The translations under genes and the position numbers were made by a program. Of a stretch of DNA of 64,000 bases, positions 60,526 through 64,000 are shown piece after piece (position 1 is the stretch's first letter; the number at the start of each line of letters is the position of its first letter). The notes beneath the pieces were generated by a model. The model was given only the letters and a program-made list of their open reading frames with translations. It did not search any database and was not told the origin of the DNA. The stretch covers positions 1 to 64,000 of the forward strand of contig CALGRR010000067.1 of the NCBI GenBank assembly GCA_937880805.1, written 5' to 3'. The stretch is from an uncultured Clostridia bacterium (lineage in GTDB: Bacteria > Bacillota > Clostridia > Oscillospirales > Acutalibacteraceae).

Positions 60526-62769
60526 ATGCGAAATGCTGAATATGTAGACCCTATGATTGGCACGGTGGGTGATGAGCAGGCTGAAAGCTGCCACGGCGGC
60601 GGAAAAACTCATCCGGGTGCCTGCTACCCCGGCGGAATGGTTCAGTTTTCACCCGATACCGTAACGGGGGGAGATAACGGAACGGGCTATAACTATTGCC
60701 ACAACACAATCGAAGGCTTCAGCGTTAATCATATGAGTGGCATCGGTTGGTACGGCGATTTGGGCAACCTTCAGATTATGCCCGTTATCGGCGATACTGA
60801 TTTGCGAAGCGGAAGCAATGCCGAAATTCCGTTTGTTAAAGGAAAAAGAGGCTGGAAATCCGAGTTTTCCCACGAAAAGGAATGTGCAAAAGCAGGCTAT
60901 TATTCCGTTCATCTTGAAAGATACGGAATCTTTGCGGAAACCACAGTTTCCGAGCACACGGGAATGCTTAGGGTTACCTATCCGCAGAATGAAGATGCAA
61001 GGCTTATTTTTAATTTTTCAAGAAGAATAGGCGGTCACGCTGACTTTGAAGAAGTGAAAATAATAAGCAACACAAGAATTGAAGGCTGCATCCGTTGCAC
61101 ACCCGCAGGCGGCGGCTTCGGAAGGGGCGGCGGCAATATCTCATATAACCTTCATTTTGTTTGCGAGTTATCGCACCCTGCAAAGGAATTAAGATTCTTC
61201 TCGAACGAAGAATTTGTTGAAAACAAAACAGAGTACAGCCACGAGGATGTTGGCTTGCTTGCTTATTTCGGCACGGAATTAAATGAGCCTCTGATTGTTA
61301 AATGCGGTTTATCATATGTTGATATTGAAGGTGCACGCAATAATTTTGCGGCTGAATGCAAAAATCTCGGCTTTGACGAAATGGCTGAAAATACACTTGA
61401 CGAGTGGGAAAAGGTTTTTGGCGGTGTTGATGTGCAGGGCAGCGATGAAACAGATAAAAAAATATTCTACACCTGCCTTTATCACACGCTTTTAGATCCG
61501 AGAACCTCTGCCGATGCAGACGGCAGATTTGTTCTTAACGGAAATATCCTTCGTAATACCGATTATAAGCACAGAACAGTTTTCAGCGGCTGGGATGTAT
61601 ACAGAAGCGAATTCCCTCTTTTAACGCTTATCAGACCCGATATTGTTAACGATGATGTTAATTCACTTCTGAAAATTGCACAGCAGAACAATTCATCTTT
61701 TCCCCGTTGGGAGCTTCTGGGCATTGATGCGGGTTGTATGGTCGGTGACCCGGGATTGATTGTTGTTGCCGATGCATATGTTAAAGGAATAAGAAATTTT
61801 GACTGCGAAAAGGCATATGATATTGCTAAAGCATCGAGCGTTTGTGCAGAAACTCTTTACGGCAAAAAATTCAACACCATAAGACCCGTTTGCAAGCAAT
61901 ATACAGAGAAAACGTATGTTCCCAAAAAGCTGAGCGATACACTTGAATATCTGCTTGCAGACTACACAATGTTCAGATTTGCCGAGGCAATGGGCAAAAA
62001 GGAAGATGCCGAGTTTTTCCTTAACCGTGCAAAGAAATATAAGGAAAACTTCAAGCCGAAGCTCGGCTTTATGGCACCGAGAAACAAGCTCGGCGGATTT
62101 ATGCTGGTTATAAGAAACGGTTATGATGATGACGGCTGCGTTGAAAGCAACATTCTTCAGCAATCCTGGTTTGTTCCTTATGATGTGAAGGGCTTAAGCA
62201 GACTTTTCGGCGAAAAGAGAACGGTTGAACTGCTTGAAAGCTTTTTTGAAAAAGCAGATCTTTCGGCTCTGTGGAATGATGATTATAACCATTCAAACGA
62301 GCCTTGCCACAATATTACCCATTATTTCAGTATGCTTGGTCTTCCGCACAGAACGCAGTATTGGACAAGACGGGTTCAGAAGGAGGCATACAGAACGGGT
62401 GCATTCGGCTTCTGCGGCAACGAGGATGTCGGTCAGCTTTCTGCGTGGTATGTTTTGTCCGCATTCGGCTTTGCACAGCTTTGCCCGGGCTACAAAGCAT
62501 ATTTTGTGAACACTCCGCTTTTCAAAAAAGCAAAGATTAAGCTTGACCCCGAATATCATTCGTGCTCGGTTGACGGCTTCTTTGAAGTTGAATGCGATAA
62601 AGACCCGCTTGAATATCCCTATATCAGCAAAATGTGTCTTAACGGCACTGAGCTTTCAAGACCTTATCTCACATATGAAGAAATAACGGCGGGCGGAAAA
62701 CTCTTCTTTGAGCTTTCAAAAGAACCTTGCCCTGATTTCGGCAGGGAAGTTCCCGAATCGTTTATGTAA
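60526..62769 (+). CDS. GH92 alpha-mannosidase-like protein
   Basis: A 747-residue enzyme. It begins EYVDPMIGTVGDEQ, the GH92 start. The N-terminal beta-sandwich (about 1-260) has HPGACYPGGMVQFSPDT and HMSGIGWYGD. The (alpha/alpha)6 barrel has HSNEPCHNITH and FGFCGNEDVGQLSAWYV, which hold Ca2+ and catalytic acids in known members. GH92 enzymes are exo-alpha-mannosidases of N-glycans or mannans. No signal peptide is seen, so it would work on imported mannosides. Last gene of the operon. Confidence 0.93.
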   Translation: MRNAEYVDPMIGTVGDEQAESCHGGGKTHPGACYPGGMVQFSPDTVTGGDNGTGYNYCHNTIEGFSVNHMSGIGWYGDLGNLQIMPVIGDTDLRSGSNAEIPFVKGKRGWKSEFSHEKECAKAGYYSVHLERYGIFAETTVSEHTGMLRVTYPQNEDARLIFNFSRRIGGHADFEEVKIISNTRIEGCIRCTPAGGGFGRGGGNISYNLHFVCELSHPAKELRFFSNEEFVENKTEYSHEDVGLLAYFGTELNEPLIVKCGLSYVDIEGARNNFAAECKNLGFDEMAENTLDEWEKVFGGVDVQGSDETDKKIFYTCLYHTLLDPRTSADADGRFVLNGNILRNTDYKHRTVFSGWDVYRSEFPLLTLIRPDIVNDDVNSLLKIAQQNNSSFPRWELLGIDAGCMVGDPGLIVVADAYVKGIRNFDCEKAYDIAKASSVCAETLYGKKFNTIRPVCKQYTEKTYVPKKLSDTLEYLLADYTMFRFAEAMGKKEDAEFFLNRAKKYKENFKPKLGFMAPRNKLGGFMLVIRNGYDDDGCVESNILQQSWFVPYDVKGLSRLFGEKRTVELLESFFEKADLSALWNDDYNHSNEPCHNITHYFSMLGLPHRTQYWTRRVQKEAYRTGAFGFCGNEDVGQLSAWYVLSAFGFAQLCPGYKAYFVNTPLFKKAKIKLDPEYHSCSVDGFFEVECDKDPLEYPYISKMCLNGTELSRPYLTYEEITAGGKLFFELSKEPCPDFGREVPESFM

Positions 62770-62773
62770 TAAT

Positions 62774-62807
62774 AAAACCGGATTCCGAGAAATCGGAGTC
62801 CAGTTTT
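62774..62807 (+). terminator. Terminator of the seven-gene operon
   Basis: A 15-position stem (62774-62788 with 62793-62807) with one mismatch has a 4-base loop and ends in TTTT. Confidence 0.85.
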
Positions 62808-62886
62808 GAAATTAAAGGAATAAAACAAATAATATTGCATAAATTAATATTGAAAAGAAAAATTATACTTTTTTATCATCAAAGTA

Positions 62887-62914
62887 TTGACTTTTTTGAA
62901 AATGTGTGTATAAT
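62887..62914 (+). promoter_or_regulatory. Promoter of the initiator tRNA gene
   Basis: TTGACT (62887-62892), 16 bases and TATAAT (62909-62914), 26 bases before the mature 5' end. Confidence 0.8.
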
Positions 62915-62939
62915 TAATAAAGCACTCAAGAAAATATAT

Positions 62940-63015
<76 letters not shown>

Positions 63016-63020
63016 AAAAA

Positions 63021-63049
63021 ATCCCAAGTCGTTTGGCTTGGGATATTTT
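63021..63049 (+). terminator. Terminator of the tRNA gene
   Basis: The stem atcccaag/cttgggat has an 8-base loop and is followed by ATTTTA. Confidence 0.85.
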
Positions 63050-63075
63050 ACTTTATACGGTAAAGGATGAATAAA

Positions 63076-64000
63076 ATGTTTTTTGCCAATGAATTTATCT
63101 GCTTTGCAGAGAATGCAGATGCCGTTAAAGCAGCAAAGATTTTCAGCACAGAAATTATCCAAAGACTCGGCAAAGCGCCTTCTGTAACCGATAATGAAAG
63201 CGAAGCAAATATCATTTTTAAAGTGAACACAGATATTTGCCGTGACGGCTATGAAATCTCGTGTGACGAAAAAAAGGCTGTTTTTTATGCGAGAGGCATA
63301 AGAGGTTTTGTTTTTGCCGTGGGAATGTTTCTTCGTAAGATTATTGCCTTTGAAAACGGAATAAAACTTGTTGAAAATATTTCGGGCTCATTTGCTCCCG
63401 ATAAAGCAATCAGAGGTCATCAGATTGGCTACAGAACAACTCCCAACACCTATGACGCGTGGAGCTATGAAGATTATTACCGCTATTATCTCGATATGAT
63501 GTTCTTCGGCACCAACACCGTTGAGCATATTCCATATGAAAACGGAGTTTCAAACAGAAACAGACTGATGAAATATGATGAGGAAGAGTTCCTTGTTAAA
63601 GCATCTGAAATGGCTGACGAGCTCGACCTTGATGTTTCGCTCTGGCATCCCAACAATGACGGTGAAACCGTTGAGCAGGCTGTTGAACGCAGAAGAAAGC
63701 TTTATTCAACCATTCCCAGACTCAACGTTGTTTTCCCCCCGGGAGGCGACCCCGGTGAATTTCCGCCCGATGAATTAATTCTACGATGCACGGAAATTTC
63801 AAAAGCACTCAAAAAAGAGCATCCCTACGGTCAGATGTGGCCTTCGGCACAGCAGCCCCATTCATTTCCTGATTGGGGAGAGCGTTTCATTGCTGAAATG
63901 GAGGAGCTTCCCGAAGAGATTGACGGCGTTATAACGGGCCCCAACAAAGCCTTTGAGCTTGATGAGCTGCGCAGACGCCTGCCTTCAAAATACCCCATAA
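63076..64000 (+). CDS. Glycoside hydrolase-like protein, 3' end beyond the window
   Basis: An open frame of 308 codons runs off the right edge. The N-terminal ~100 residues (KVNTDICRDGYEISCDEKKAVFY-like, then ARGIRGFVFAVGMFLRK) resemble the alpha/beta domain that precedes the barrel in GH20/GH67-type hydrolases. IRGHQIGYRTTPN and FFGTNTVEHIP begin a TIM barrel, and WHPNNDG and FPPGGDPGEFPPDEL follow. Alpha-glucuronidase-like and hexosaminidase-like families both remain possible. The catalytic residues lie past the end. I start at 63076, where AAAGGA has good spacing, rather than at 63067. No signal peptide is seen. Confidence 0.75.
   Translation, partial: MFFANEFICFAENADAVKAAKIFSTEIIQRLGKAPSVTDNESEANIIFKVNTDICRDGYEISCDEKKAVFYARGIRGFVFAVGMFLRKIIAFENGIKLVENISGSFAPDKAIRGHQIGYRTTPNTYDAWSYEDYYRYYLDMMFFGTNTVEHIPYENGVSNRNRLMKYDEEEFLVKASEMADELDLDVSLWHPNNDGETVEQAVERRRKLYSTIPRLNVVFPPGGDPGEFPPDELILRCTEISKALKKEHPYGQMWPSAQQPHSFPDWGERFIAEMEELPEEIDGVITGPNKAFELDELRRRLPSKYPI

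Overview
The window looks like a chromosomal segment of an AT-rich gut-type Clostridia (Oscillospirales/Ruminococcaceae-like; inference). Support comes from a SCIFF peptide with its radical-SAM maturase, TTGACA/TATAAT promoters and strong GGAGG ribosome sites, a Gram-positive polA with a degenerate proofreading domain, type III glutamine synthetase, GTP-type PEP carboxykinase, and many cytoplasmic glycoside hydrolases.

Layout. 1-260: end of an unknown gene followed by stacked palindromes. 287-8267: B12-type radical SAM enzyme, an acyl-AMP-ligase/ACP pair, an AI-2E-type permease, and the SCIFF locus (peptide, maturase, PLP decarboxylase). 8427-15636: a secreted Ig-like/alpha-barrel protein with a GH29 fucosidase, then a GH78 rhamnosidase-like enzyme and a Gfo/Idh/MocA oxidoreductase. 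15787-25727: an accessory island with a tyrosine-integrase remnant, a large serine recombinase with its own XRE repressor, a second membrane-anchored XRE protein, an AraC protein fused to a second domain, a four-copy 78-bp structured repeat, and a leader-peptide/attenuator unit driving a run of small genes (ParB-like, P-loop kinases, methyltransferase, broken and intact GNATs). 25741-34437: BNR sialidase-like protein, membrane protein/XRE pair, divergent GDPD, GNAT, OPA-type MFS carrier, an NAD synthetase whose glutaminase nucleophile is Ser, and glnN. 34479-46627: core genes (DUF4430 lipoprotein, Na/Pi transporter, aminotransferase, dusB, polA-PTPase-rimI-tsaD, pckG, HAD phosphatase). 46672-62769: sugar metabolism, with araA and an FGGY kinase, a BspA-like exported protein, a PHP protein, and a seven-gene operon (GH2, propeller/barrel protein, lipoprotein, GDPD, pentose-P epimerase, PfkB kinase, GH92). 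62940-64000: initiator tRNA and the start of a glycosidase-like gene.

Functionally the segment combines housekeeping genes with intracellular breakdown of imported fucose-, rhamnose-, galactose-, mannose- and arabinose-containing oligosaccharides. The most unusual parts are the attenuated accessory cluster, the covarying 78-bp repeats, the NadE active-site substitution and a pair of uncharacterised paralogues, one exported and one apparently cytoplasmic. No CRISPR array or rRNA was seen.
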